A DNA stretch of 49,057 nucleotides from Bacillota bacterium (GTDB lineage: Bacteria > Bacillota > Sulfobacillia > RBS10-35 > JAJYVN01): positions 1-49,057 of the forward strand of contig JAJYVV010000004.1 of the NCBI GenBank assembly GCA_021791815.1, read 5' to 3'. The notes under the pieces were generated by a model that saw only the letters and a program-made list of their open reading frames with translations, did not search any database and was not told the origin of the DNA. Each line of letters starts with the position of its first letter. Position 1 is the stretch's first letter. A program made the position numbers and the translations under genes. Below, piece by piece: positions 25,447-33,722 of the stretch.

Positions 25447-26879
25447 GCGCGCTCCGGCGGCCGGTCCCCCGCCCGCGCCGCCCGGACCTCGCCGCCCTGG
25501 CCGTCGCCGTGGCGGCGGCCGCGTGCTCCGTCGTCTCCGTGCGCATCCCCGGCGACGACATGTGGTGGCAGGTGGCGTACGGCCGATTCATCCTGGCCCA
25601 CCGGGCGCTGCCGGTCCGCGACACGTTCTCCTGGACCGCCGCCGGGCACCCCCTCGTGGTCACGGAGTGGGCCTTCGACGCGCTGCAGGCCGCCGCGGCC
25701 CGCCTGGGCCCGGGGGCGGCGTTCGCGCTGGCGCTCGGCTGCCTGTTCCCCCTGGGCGCCGCAGCCGCGGCCGTCTGCGCCCGCCGGGCCCGCAGCCGCA
25801 CCGTGGGCGCACTCCTGGCGGTCCTGGTGCTGGGGTTGCTGCTGCCGGCGGAGTCGCTCCTGCCCGAACTGGGGTCGTACGCCCTCTTCGCCGCGACGCT
25901 CTGGGTCCTGGAACGGGCCCGCTTGGCCGGCCCGCGGTGGCTGGCCGCGCTGCCCCCGCTGTTCGCGCTGTGGGCCAACGTGCACGGGTCGTTTCCCATC
26001 GGCCTGGGCCCGGTGGCGCTGGACGCCCTGCTCGGCTTCGTCCCCCGCCTTCCGGGACGCCTGCGCCACCGCTGCCGCCGGTCCACGCGCCGGTGGCTGC
26101 CGGCGGCGCTCGCCGCCTCCGCCGCCGCCACGCTCGCCAACCCCTACGGGTGGCGGCTGTGGCCCTACGTGGTCCGCCTCGCCTCCAGCCCCTTCCACCT
26201 CGCGTACATCGCGGAGTTCCAGAGCCCGAATTTCCACGACCTGTATTTCGGCCGCTTCATCCTGCCGGCGGTGGCCCTGGGCGTCGCGGCCGTGGCCGGG
26301 GGCCGCCGGGAGCTGCCCGCCCGCGACGCCGTGGCCGCCGGCGTCCTCCTGGCGGGCACGCTCGTCATGGTGCGGATGCTGCCCTACGCCGCGATCGCCC
26401 TGGCTGTGCTCGTCGCCTCCGCGGTGCGCGTCCGGCGGCGCCCGTTCCGCCCCGCGCCGTGGGCGGTCGTCGCCCTGTGCGCGGCGGCCGCGGTGACGGC
26501 GGTGGGGCGCGAGATGCCGGGCCGCTGGCCGTCCGCGGTCGGGCAGCCCGTCGCGGCGGCGGCGTTCGTGCGGGACCACCTGTCCGGGCGGGGGTTCAAC
26601 ACGTATGCCTGGGGCAGCTACCTCGCCTACGTCTGGGACGGCCACCCGGGGGTGTATGTGGACAGCCGCGGGGACATGTACCAGGGCACGGGAGTGCTCC
26701 GGCGCTACGTCGCGGTCGTCGACGTGCGGACGGACCCCGCGGCCGCGCTGGAGCGGCAGGGCGTGGCGTGGGCGCTCCTGCCCGCCGGCACGCCGCTCGC
26801 CGTGGCGCTGGCCGGGGAGGGCTGGACGGTCGCCTTCGCCGGCGGCCTCGCGGTGGTCCTCGTCGCGCCCGGGTCCTGA
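25443..26879 (+). CDS. Polytopic membrane protein, GT-C-like, coupled to tadC
   Basis: A 478-residue membrane protein with about nine to eleven helices. Early in the protein comes 'GDDMWWQVAYGRFILAH' followed by 'DTFSWTAAGHP' and 'EWAFDALQA', a pattern known from a large group of uncharacterised bacterial membrane proteins related to GT-C glycosyltransferases; further marks are 'WANVHGSFPIGLG' and 'NPYGWRLWPYV'. The C-terminal 110 residues are soluble (GFNTYAWGSYLAYVW, YVDSRGDMY). The start GTG 25443 overlaps the tadC stop by 4 bases, so it belongs to the Tad locus 2 operon. Glycosyl transfer to pilin or to a co-secreted protein is a plausible but unproven role. Confidence 0.7.
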   Translation: MSALRRPVPRPRRPDLAALAVAVAAAACSVVSVRIPGDDMWWQVAYGRFILAHRALPVRDTFSWTAAGHPLVVTEWAFDALQAAAARLGPGAAFALALGCLFPLGAAAAAVCARRARSRTVGALLAVLVLGLLLPAESLLPELGSYALFAATLWVLERARLAGPRWLAALPPLFALWANVHGSFPIGLGPVALDALLGFVPRLPGRLRHRCRRSTRRWLPAALAASAAATLANPYGWRLWPYVVRLASSPFHLAYIAEFQSPNFHDLYFGRFILPAVALGVAAVAGGRRELPARDAVAAGVLLAGTLVMVRMLPYAAIALAVLVASAVRVRRRPFRPAPWAVVALCAAAAVTAVGREMPGRWPSAVGQPVAAAAFVRDHLSGRGFNTYAWGSYLAYVWDGHPGVYVDSRGDMYQGTGVLRRYVAVVDVRTDPAAALERQGVAWALLPAGTPLAVALAGEGWTVAFAGGLAVVLVAPGS

Positions 26880-26888
26880 GGCGCGCAC

Positions 26889-28691
26889 TCAGGGGAGCAG
26901 GTCGAGGGCCACCGCCAGGCCGGGATCCCCGGCCGCGGCCGGCGGGACCGGCGCCCATGCGGAGGCGCCGGGGAGCAGTTCCTGCACGTCGCCTGCCCCG
27001 AAGGCGATCACGCGGACCTTGGTGCGGAACAGCGCCGGCCCGATGCCGGCCTGGCCGGCGGCCCACAGGCTCGCGACGTCCGTCCCGTAGTCCGTGGCCC
27101 CGCTCCCCCAGGACGGCGGCGCGCCGGGCGTCCAGACGACGGTGCCGTTCCACCACGACGCGGACGACTCCCCCAGGAAGGCCCCGTCGCCCGGCGCCCA
27201 GTAGGCCACGGGGTCGGCGCCGGCGGCGGGTGCGAGGGCCTCCAGACCGCCCAACCGGTACAGCACCGCCCCGCCCGCCAAGGCCTGCGCGGAGCCGAGG
27301 CCGGAGGCCCCGGCGCGCACGCGCGCCAGCAGGGCGCGCAGGAGCAGCACGGCGGCGTCGGCGCGCGACAGCACGGCATCGGAGGCCAAAGCGCCTCCGC
27401 CCGTGCCCCGGAGCAGCCCGTCCGCCGCCGCGGTGGCCACTGCGGCGGCCTCGGCCGGGTCGAGGCCCGGGGGCACCACGACGCCCGGGGGCGCCGCGGC
27501 CGGCGGGAGCCCGAGCGCGGAGACGACCAATTCCGCCGCCTCCGCCCGGGTCAGCGCGGCGTCCGGCGGCAGCCCGGGCGGCAGCAGGCCGGCGCCGGCG
27601 GCGTAGGACATCGCGGCGGCCGCGTAGGCGGCTGTCCCGGCCGGCGGGGAAGCGGCGCCGCGGGTCTCGGACCACCCCAGCGCGCGGCCCAGCATGGCGG
27701 CCAGTTCCTCCAGCTGCACGGGCGCCTCGGGCGAGAACGTCCCGGGGGCGGTCCCGTCCACCACGCCGAGCAGCGCCAGGGCCGCCGCCGGGCCCGCGGC
27801 CCACGCGGCCCCGTCCAGGTCGGCGAACGGCCACAGCGCCTGGCCCGGCGGATCGGAACCGGCGGCCGGATCGGGCGCTCCGCCGCCGGCGCCCGCGGCC
27901 AGGGCGTCGGCCCAGGTGTAGTCCACGGGGATCGGGGGGCCGTCGTAGCGGAGGAAGAACTGGGCGGAGGACCCGGTCGAGGTGCCCTGGCCGGCGACGG
28001 TGCCGACCCCGAGCAGGCCGGCCCGCCCGTAATCCCCGAGCACGGCGCGCCGGTGACCCCAGCAGCCGGGGGCACCGGGGTAGGCGCAGTCCAGGTTGGG
28101 CGTGGCCGCGGCCGACCCGCCCCAGCCGTCCAGGAACAGGTACCCATACAGCGCCACGGCGGGCTGGGCGTCGTCCGCCCAGTTGGAGGCGCTGCTGTAC
28201 GCCGTCCACGGCGCCACCGGCTGCGGGTCGGCGCCCGCCTCGGCGCCCGTCAGGGCGATGGCGTCCAGGGCCGGCGCTTCCGCGACCAGGGGCGGCAGCC
28301 CGGCGTCCACGCGCTCCAGGTCCACGAGCACGAACTGCTGCTCCTCCGGGCTCAGCGCGGACCAGTCGGCGGGCAGGGCCAGCGGCGGGAGGCCGACCAG
28401 CGCCTGGGCCGCGTCCAGGGCGCGGAGGGCGGCCGACTCGCGGGCCGGGGTGGCGAAGGTCCAGGCGCCCAGGGCCGCGTCAAACGAACAGAACCCGGAA
28501 ACCACGAGGGCGCCCACGGCCGTGCACGGCGCGTCGAAGTTGGGAACGGCGGGGATGTTGGCCGGCAGGGCCGCCGGTCCCGTGGCGGCCCGCAGCGGCG
28601 CGCCGCCGCCCAAGGCCTGCGCCGCAAGGGCGGCCGCCAGCGCCACGGCAGTCCGGCGCGCCGGGGCGGTGCGTCGAACCGGAGCCGGCAC
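26889..28691 (-). CDS. Secreted CAP-like protein with three SLH repeats
   Basis: A 600-residue exported protein. After a basic N-terminus and signal peptide (AVALAAALAAQALGGG) a CAP/SCP-like region spans about 105-250: 'VLVDLERVDAGLPPL' and, near 210, GCWGHRRAVL, which matches the usual CxHRxxIL segment; the region ends 'SAQFFLRY'. Three S-layer-homology repeats follow: about 288-340 (FADLDGAAWAAGPAAALALL, then GTFSPEAPVQLEELAAML), 355-394 (LTRAEAAELVVSAL) and 411-455 (LSRADAAVLLLRAL). A C-terminal part of about 140 residues is unknown. SLH repeats bind secondary wall polymers, so the protein should sit on the cell wall. Start GTG 28691 has GGGGGAGGG about 6 bases upstream. The gene converges on the end of Tad locus 2 with a 9-base gap. 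Confidence 0.82.
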   Translation of the reverse strand: MPAPVRRTAPARRTAVALAAALAAQALGGGAPLRAATGPAALPANIPAVPNFDAPCTAVGALVVSGFCSFDAALGAWTFATPARESAALRALDAAQALVGLPPLALPADWSALSPEEQQFVLVDLERVDAGLPPLVAEAPALDAIALTGAEAGADPQPVAPWTAYSSASNWADDAQPAVALYGYLFLDGWGGSAAATPNLDCAYPGAPGCWGHRRAVLGDYGRAGLLGVGTVAGQGTSTGSSAQFFLRYDGPPIPVDYTWADALAAGAGGGAPDPAAGSDPPGQALWPFADLDGAAWAAGPAAALALLGVVDGTAPGTFSPEAPVQLEELAAMLGRALGWSETRGAASPPAGTAAYAAAAMSYAAGAGLLPPGLPPDAALTRAEAAELVVSALGLPPAAAPPGVVVPPGLDPAEAAAVATAAADGLLRGTGGGALASDAVLSRADAAVLLLRALLARVRAGASGLGSAQALAGGAVLYRLGGLEALAPAAGADPVAYWAPGDGAFLGESSASWWNGTVVWTPGAPPSWGSGATDYGTDVASLWAAGQAGIGPALFRTKVRVIAFGAGDVQELLPGASAWAPVPPAAAGDPGLAVALDLLP

Positions 28692-29092
28692 GGAATTCCC
28701 TCCCCCACGTGCGCCGCCGCCGGGGCCCGCGGCGGCGGCCTGCCATCCTCATCCGTTCGTGCCGCATCCTGCCGCCCTGGGGGTCCCGCCGCGCCGTGGT
28801 TCGACTCGCCCATGGCGATCCACTGCCTGCGGCGCACGGGCGAGCCGAGGACCCGGACGGGGTCCGGAAGGCGCCCGGGGGCCGGCCGCGCCAGGGCCGC
28901 CGCAGCCCGAGCGGGTGATCGACCGTTCTGAGCGACCGCAAGCCGCGCTGCCTGCCGCGTGCCGGCCGCCCATGGGCGTGAATCTGTGTTTGCCCTCGGC
29001 CGGCCCCTTCACAAAGCGCCCGAATGGCGCGACAATGCCGGAGGGCCACCCGCCCCGCGAACGTCTTGGTTCGGGAAGGCTGGTGCGCGGGC
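28692..29092. other. Divergent intergenic region (SLH protein / GltD-like protein)
   Basis: This 401-base gap separates a minus-strand and a plus-strand gene. It contains a GC hairpin in the SLH-side leader (arms 28713-28721 and 28731-28739) and a good promoter for the right-hand gene (listed separately). The plus-strand frames that cross it are Arg/Pro/Ala-rich and look like shadows. Confidence 0.5.
29008..29036 (+). promoter_or_regulatory. Sigma-70-type promoter of the GltD-like gene
   Basis: TTCACA (29008-29013) and GACAAT (29031-29036) are 17 bases apart, matching TTGACA/TATAAT at 5 and 4 positions. Transcription would begin near 29043, which supports ATG 29093 and rules out the upstream ATG at 29024. 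Confidence 0.6.
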
Positions 29093-30718
29093 ATGCTGCC
29101 GGAAACGGAGCAGCAGGGCGGCGCGGGCGAATCGGTGCCTGCACCGGCGCCGCACGAGGTTCCGCCGTTCGACGAGTGGAAGATGACGCCGTGGCGGGTC
29201 CTGTCCCGCGGCGAGCGCACGGCGTCGTTCGACGAGGTCATTCAGGGGTTCGACGAGTTGACGGTGCGGGCCGAGGCGGAGCGCTGCCTGCTGTGCAAGC
29301 ACCCGACCTGCGTCTCCGGCTGCCCCAACAACAATCCCATCCCCACCTACATCGGCTTCGTGCAGGAGGGCCGCATCCTCGACGCCGCGGCCTCCGACTA
29401 CGAGAAGAACTCGCTCGGCGCCTGCACGGGGCGGGTCTGCGCCTGGGAGAACCAGTGCGAGGGCCACTGCGTGCTCAACGCGCGGGGCGAGGGTGTGCGC
29501 ATCGGCGCCATCGAGCGGTACATCGCCGACTACGCCCTGGCCCGCCGCGAGGAGTTCGAGGGCCTGCTCGCCCGGCGCGCGCGCGAACGGGCGGCCCGCG
29601 GGCGCTCCGCCTACACGGATCCCGACGTGTCCTCGTTTGCCGCGGCCGTCGCGGCGTACAGCAACGTCCCGCCCGCCTCCTACGTCGCCCCGTTTCCCCA
29701 GCCCGACGACGACCCGCTCCCCGGCTATTGCGTGGCCGTCGTGGGCGCGGGCCCGGCGGGTCTCGCCTGCGCCGACTTCCTCAGCCGGCGGGGAGCCGCC
29801 GTCGTCGTGTTCGAGGCCCAGAAGTACGCGGGCGGGCTGCTGACCGACGGCATCCCGGAATTCGTCCTCCCCGAGGGCACCGTCGATCGTGAGGTCGCGC
29901 GCCTGCAGGACCAGGGCGTCGTCTTCTGCTTCGAGACCGCCCTCGGCCGCGACGTGCAGCTGGAGGACCTCCGCCGCGAATTCGACGCCGTGTTCCTCGG
30001 GATCGGTGCCATCAAGGCGCGACGCCTGGGCATCCCGGGCGAGGACGCGATCGGCGTGGGCACGGCGCAGGCCTATCTGCAGGCCGCCAAGGTGGCCATG
30101 ACCTGCGAGGACGGCCTCGGATTCCAGGTTCCGACCGTAGGGCGGCGCGTCCTGGTGATCGGTGCCGGCGACACGGCGATGGACGCGGCCCGGACGTCCC
30201 TCCGTCTGGGCGCGAAGGACGTCTACATCGTCTACCGCCGGTCGGCGGCCGAGAGCCCGTCGCGCAAGGGCGAGGTCGAGCACGCCACGATCGAGGGCAC
30301 GCATTTCGAGTATCTCGTGAACCCGGTGGAGTTCCTCAAGGACGAGCACGGACACGTCCGGGCGGCCCGCTTGGTGCGGATGCGCCTCGGGGCCCCGGAC
30401 GCCAGCGGCCGGCGCAGCCCGGAGCCCATTCCGGGCAGCGAGTACGAGCAGGAGTGCGACCAGGTCTTCATCGCCGCCGGCTACACGGCCGACGGCAGCG
30501 TCATCGGCCGCCCCGACCTGCTCACCCGGAGCGGCACCGTGAAGATCAAGAACGAGGGCGGCGAGACGGACCTCGAGGGCGTCTTCGCGGGCGGCGACAT
30601 CGTGCGCGGCGCGATGACGGTGGTGCACGCGATCCGCGACGGCCGGTTGGCGGCGGACGCCATCGGCCGCTACCTGCTGGCCCGCGTGCCGGCCCGGGAG
30701 GCGGTCGCGGCCGACTGA
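29093..30718 (+). CDS. GltD-like NAD(P)H-dependent flavoprotein oxidoreductase
   Basis: A 541-residue protein of the glutamate synthase small-subunit / dihydropyrimidine dehydrogenase N-terminal family. An N-terminal Fer4_20 domain has two cysteine groups, C65-C68-C73-C77 (CLLCKHPTCVSGCP) and C111-C116-C122-C126, for [4Fe-4S] clusters; then FAD-binding GAGPAG at 218-223 and NAD(P)H-binding GAGDTA at 357-362; the C-terminal FAD contact is GVFAGGDIV. It is about 70 residues longer than E. coli GltD because of an Arg/Glu-rich insert (about 135-205) between the cluster and FAD domains. No glutamate synthase large subunit is nearby, so it may work alone or with a distant partner as an electron-transfer subunit. 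Start ATG 29093 is set by the promoter; GGGAAGG lies 13 bases upstream. Confidence 0.85.
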   Translation: MLPETEQQGGAGESVPAPAPHEVPPFDEWKMTPWRVLSRGERTASFDEVIQGFDELTVRAEAERCLLCKHPTCVSGCPNNNPIPTYIGFVQEGRILDAAASDYEKNSLGACTGRVCAWENQCEGHCVLNARGEGVRIGAIERYIADYALARREEFEGLLARRARERAARGRSAYTDPDVSSFAAAVAAYSNVPPASYVAPFPQPDDDPLPGYCVAVVGAGPAGLACADFLSRRGAAVVVFEAQKYAGGLLTDGIPEFVLPEGTVDREVARLQDQGVVFCFETALGRDVQLEDLRREFDAVFLGIGAIKARRLGIPGEDAIGVGTAQAYLQAAKVAMTCEDGLGFQVPTVGRRVLVIGAGDTAMDAARTSLRLGAKDVYIVYRRSAAESPSRKGEVEHATIEGTHFEYLVNPVEFLKDEHGHVRAARLVRMRLGAPDASGRRSPEPIPGSEYEQECDQVFIAAGYTADGSVIGRPDLLTRSGTVKIKNEGGETDLEGVFAGGDIVRGAMTVVHAIRDGRLAADAIGRYLLARVPAREAVAAD

Positions 30719-30755
30719 GCCGTCGGCCGGCGGCGCCTTCGCGGCGGGGAAGGGC

Positions 30756-30797
30756 GCCGAGGAGCGGGGGAGGCGGCCGCCTCCCCCGCTCCTCGGC
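30756..30797. terminator. 42-base perfect palindrome, two-way terminator
   Basis: The 21-base arms (30756-30776 and 30777-30797) are perfectly complementary with no spacer; the centre is GCGGCCGC. It lies 37 bases after the GltD-like stop and 20 bases before the end of the converging ThuA-like gene. There is no T-run on either side. Confidence 0.8.
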
Positions 30798-30817
30798 ATG
30801 CCCGCGGCCGGCGCCCG

Positions 30818-31549
30818 TCACATCCCGGCCAGTGGTTCGAGCGGCTTCCGGTTGCCGAACTCGGGGGCCGGCGCGCCCGCCGTGGGCGCGGCCCACGCCA
30901 CCGCGTTGGCGATCACCTTCCGCACGTGCGGGTGGTGGTAGGTCGGGAAACTCTCGTGCCCGGGGCGGAAATAGAAGATCCGGCCGCGCCCGCGGGTGTA
31001 GCAGCAGCCGCTGCGGAACACCTCGCCGCCCTGGAACCAGGACACCATCACCAGGGTGTCCGGGGCGGGGATGTCGAACCGCTCCCCATACATCTCCTCG
31101 TGCTCGATCTCGAAGTGCTCGGGCAGGCCGGCCGCGATCGGATGCCCGGGTTCCACGACCCAGACGCGCTCGCGCTCCCCGGCCTCTCGCCACTTCAGGT
31201 TGCACGTCGAACCCATCAGGCGGGTGAAGATCTTGGAATAGTGGCCGCTGTGCAGGACGATCAGGCCCATGCCGCCGTCGACGACGTGCCGCTGCACGCG
31301 GGCCACCACCGCGTCCTGGACCTCGCCGTGCGCCATGTGGCCCCACCACGTGAGCACGTCGGTGCGGGCGAGCACTTCGTCCGTCAGTCCGTGCTCGGGC
31401 TCGTCGAGGCTCGCCGTGGCCACCTCGTGGCCCGCCTCCCGCAGGCCCGCCGCGATCGCGCCGTGGATGCCCTCGGGATAGATCTGCGCGATGCGCGGGT
31501 TCCGCTTCTCGTGCCGGTACTCGTTCCAGACGGTGACGCGGATCGCCAT
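30818..31549 (-). CDS. ThuA-like protein (trehalose-utilisation family)
   Basis: A 243-residue protein of the ThuA family, which has a glutamine-amidotransferase-like flavodoxin fold and is linked to trehalose or other sugar use. Recognisable parts are '[11 protein letters not shown]' at the start, '[13 protein letters not shown]', '[12 protein letters not shown]', '[14 protein letters not shown]', '[13 protein letters not shown]' and '[19 protein letters not shown]'. No signal peptide is visible. Start ATG 31549 follows GGAGGGGAG. It lies 100 bases downstream of uppP on the same strand. A catalytic activity cannot be stated; proteins of this family are often annotated in sugar-metabolism loci. 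Confidence 0.85.
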   Translation of the reverse strand: MAIRVTVWNEYRHEKRNPRIAQIYPEGIHGAIAAGLREAGHEVATASLDEPEHGLTDEVLARTDVLTWWGHMAHGEVQDAVVARVQRHVVDGGMGLIVLHSGHYSKIFTRLMGSTCNLKWREAGERERVWVVEPGHPIAAGLPEHFEIEHEEMYGERFDIPAPDTLVMVSWFQGGEVFRSGCCYTRGRGRIFYFRPGHESFPTYHHPHVRKVIANAVAWAAPTAGAPAPEFGNRKPLEPLAGM

Positions 31550-31649
31550 CGGTCACGCTCCCCTCCGCCCGCCCGGCCGCTCCTCCGCCGGGCGCCGCGG
31601 GACTCCTTCCGCCCCCGTGCCCGCGTACCTCCAGGGCCCGGGACCGCCG

Positions 31650-32510
31650 TCAGGCGCCGAGGGCGAGCAGGATGGTGAAGACGAGCCCGGCGGCGGCGCT
31701 GATCGCCGCCAGCGGCGCGAGGCGCCGCGTGCGGAAGTAGCGCATGAGGTAGCGCGCGCTGAGGTACGCCACGACGGCGGCGGCCACGAAGCCCACGGCC
31801 GCGGGCACCAGGAGCCCGTGCCCCCCGGCCTTCAGCTTGTGGACCTCCAGCAGGGCCGCGGCCCCGATGATCGGGGTCGCCAGCAGGAACGAGAAGCGCG
31901 CGGCCGTCTCGTAGCCCAACCCGACCGCGAGGCCGCCCACCATCGTGACGCCGGAGCGGGACAACCCCGGGATCAGGGCGAGGATCTGCGCCACCCCGAT
32001 GCCCGCGGACTGGAGGAAGCGCATCTTGGGAATGCCTTCGTCCCTGTGGCGGATCAGCCGTTCGCCGAACCACATGATGCCGGCGTTGACAAGGAGCATC
32101 GCGGCGGCGAGCCGCGGCGCCGCGAACAGGTGACCCAACGGGTGCCGGAAGGCGAGACCGACGAGGCCCGCGGGGACGGTCCCGGCGATGAGCAGCCAGA
32201 TCGTCTTCTGATCCGGATCGGTGCGGACCCGGTCGAACCCCTGCACCAGACTCCGCCAGAGCGCGACCAGGAGGCGCACCCAGTCCCGCCAGAAGTACAC
32301 GAGGAGCCCGAACGCCGTACCCAGGTGCAACGTGACGACGAAGGCCAGGAACTGCGGCGACGACTGGTCGAGCCCCCAGTGCAGCAGGCGGGGCACGATG
32401 ACCTGGAAGCCGAGGCTGGAGAAGGGGAACAGTTCGGTGAAGCCCTGCAGGACGGCGAGGACGAACGCCTGCACGAGGGAGAGGCCCCCGTGCGCCGCCA
32501 CCACGACCAC
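31650..32510 (-). CDS. uppP: Undecaprenyl-diphosphatase (UppP/BacA)
   Basis: A 286-residue integral membrane phosphatase that recycles undecaprenyl diphosphate to the monophosphate carrier used for wall and glycan synthesis. The two motifs are present: 'LQGFTELFPFSSLG' (the (E/Q)xxxE motif) and 'PGLSRSGVTM' (PGxSRSxxT). The residue after this first motif is odd: where the family has His (SSxGH), this protein has Phe (SSLGF). About eight helices are visible. Start GTG 32510 is preferred, with AAGGGA nine bases upstream; GTG 32558 in the same frame has no ribosome site. ThuA lies downstream in the same direction; the dTMP kinase gene is divergent. Confidence 0.85.
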   Translation of the reverse strand: MVVVAAHGGLSLVQAFVLAVLQGFTELFPFSSLGFQVIVPRLLHWGLDQSSPQFLAFVVTLHLGTAFGLLVYFWRDWVRLLVALWRSLVQGFDRVRTDPDQKTIWLLIAGTVPAGLVGLAFRHPLGHLFAAPRLAAAMLLVNAGIMWFGERLIRHRDEGIPKMRFLQSAGIGVAQILALIPGLSRSGVTMVGGLAVGLGYETAARFSFLLATPIIGAAALLEVHKLKAGGHGLLVPAAVGFVAAAVVAYLSARYLMRYFRTRRLAPLAAISAAAGLVFTILLALGA

Positions 32511-32663
32511 CCGGCCACGTCCCTTCGGCACCGCGCGACCCTGGGTGGCCGCCCGCACGATGCGACAGCAGGATCCATGCTAGGACAGGACCTGGAGCGG
32601 GCGCAACCCCGGGGCCGCACCCGGACGCCGGCCCCACCCGACGCCCGCCCGCGTTCCCCAGGG

Positions 32664-32693
32664 CTGCAAGGGCTTCGTCGAGTGCCGTAGAAT
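32664..32693 (+). promoter_or_regulatory. Possible promoter of the dTMP kinase gene
   Basis: TAGAAT at 32688-32693 matches the -10 consensus at 5 of 6 positions; the best -35 candidate, CTGCAA at 32664-32669, is weak. It is in the 273-base divergent gap between uppP and tmk, and would start transcription near 32700, ahead of GTG 32784. Confidence 0.3.
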
Positions 32694-32783
32694 GTGTGGG
32701 GGGGGCGCTTGCCGGCGTCCGGTCGCGGACCGGTGGCCTCGCTTTCTCGCGGCCGCGCGATGCCGGAGGGAGGGACCACGCGC

Positions 32784-33704
32784 GTGAACGGCGGCCCCTC
32801 GCGGTCCGGCGCCCCGGCCTACCCCGCCCGCCGCACCTATCCCGGGCGCCTCATCGCGGTCGAGGGCATCGACGGCTGCGGCAAGAGCACCCAGATCCGC
32901 CTCCTCCTTCAGTGGCTCCTCGCGGCCGGCCAGCCGGCCTACCTCACGACGTGGAACTCCTCGGCGCTCGTGCACGATGCGTTGCGCAGCGCCAAACGCG
33001 ACCGGACGCTGACCCCGGCCGTCTTCAGCCTGATGCACGCCGCGGACTTGGCCGACCGGTTGGAGCGGGAGGTGGTGCCGCGCCTGCGCGCGGGACACAT
33101 CGTGCTCGCGGACCGGTGGGTCTGCACGGCCTTCGCCCGGGACGGGGCGCGCGGCCTCCCGGACCGCTGGCTGCGCACCGTCTACGCCTTCGCCCCCCGT
33201 CCCGCGGTGGCCGTGTACTTCCGCGTGCCGGTCGAGGAGGCGGCGAGCCGCATCTTCGCCGCCCGACCCAAACTCAAGTACTATGAAGCCGGGCTCGACC
33301 TGGGACTGGCCCAGGAAGCGGCGGCGAGCTTCGACCTCTTCCAGCGGCGGGTGGCCGACCGCTACGAATCGTTGGTGCGCCGCGAACGCCTGCACGTGCT
33401 GGATGCCTGTGAGCCGGTCGCCGTGCAGCAGCAGAGGTTCCGCTCCCTCGTGCGGGATGTGCTGCCCTCGTGGCGTGCCGGCCCCGACCTGGAGGACGCG
33501 GGCGCGCCCGAGGGCCGTCCCGCGGGCCAGGGTGCACACCCGAGCCCCGGAGGGGCGGGCCGGGGCTCCGGCCGCGGAAAGGTCTCCGCGGCCACGCGGC
33601 GCGCCCGGGGAGGCCCGGCGCTGGAATGGCGCGCGGACGGACGCGACCCCGGGAGCGCCCCCGCGGAGCCGGGGCACGGAAACGGCGCCGCCGGCCGCGG
33701 TTGA
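32784..33704 (+). CDS. tmk: dTMP kinase (thymidylate kinase)
   Basis: A 306-residue thymidylate kinase, which makes dTDP from dTMP. P-loop GIDGCGKST at 28-36 keeps the lysine; other family parts are 'LTTWNSSALVHDALR', 'ADRWVCTAFARDGARG' (the DR motif) and 'KYYEAGLDLGLA'. This TWNSS branch is the one seen in large bacterial and archaeal Tmk homologues. A 70-residue Pro/Gly/Arg-rich tail after about residue 230 looks disordered and has no counterpart in usual Tmk (about 210 residues). Start GTG 32784 is chosen because GGAGGGAGGGA (32765-32775) lies 8 bases upstream; ATG 32760 has no ribosome site. The next gene encodes a second, divergent family member. Confidence 0.85.
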   Translation: MNGGPSRSGAPAYPARRTYPGRLIAVEGIDGCGKSTQIRLLLQWLLAAGQPAYLTTWNSSALVHDALRSAKRDRTLTPAVFSLMHAADLADRLEREVVPRLRAGHIVLADRWVCTAFARDGARGLPDRWLRTVYAFAPRPAVAVYFRVPVEEAASRIFAARPKLKYYEAGLDLGLAQEAAASFDLFQRRVADRYESLVRRERLHVLDACEPVAVQQQRFRSLVRDVLPSWRAGPDLEDAGAPEGRPAGQGAHPSPGGAGRGSGRGKVSAATRRARGGPALEWRADGRDPGSAPAEPGHGNGAAGRG

Positions 33705-33722
33705 CGGCGGCCGCGTGCGGGC

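Noticed and set aside
25523-28918. 1131-residue plus-strand frame
   Set aside because: Out of frame with the membrane protein at 25443 and antisense to the SLH protein; extremely Arg/Pro-rich.
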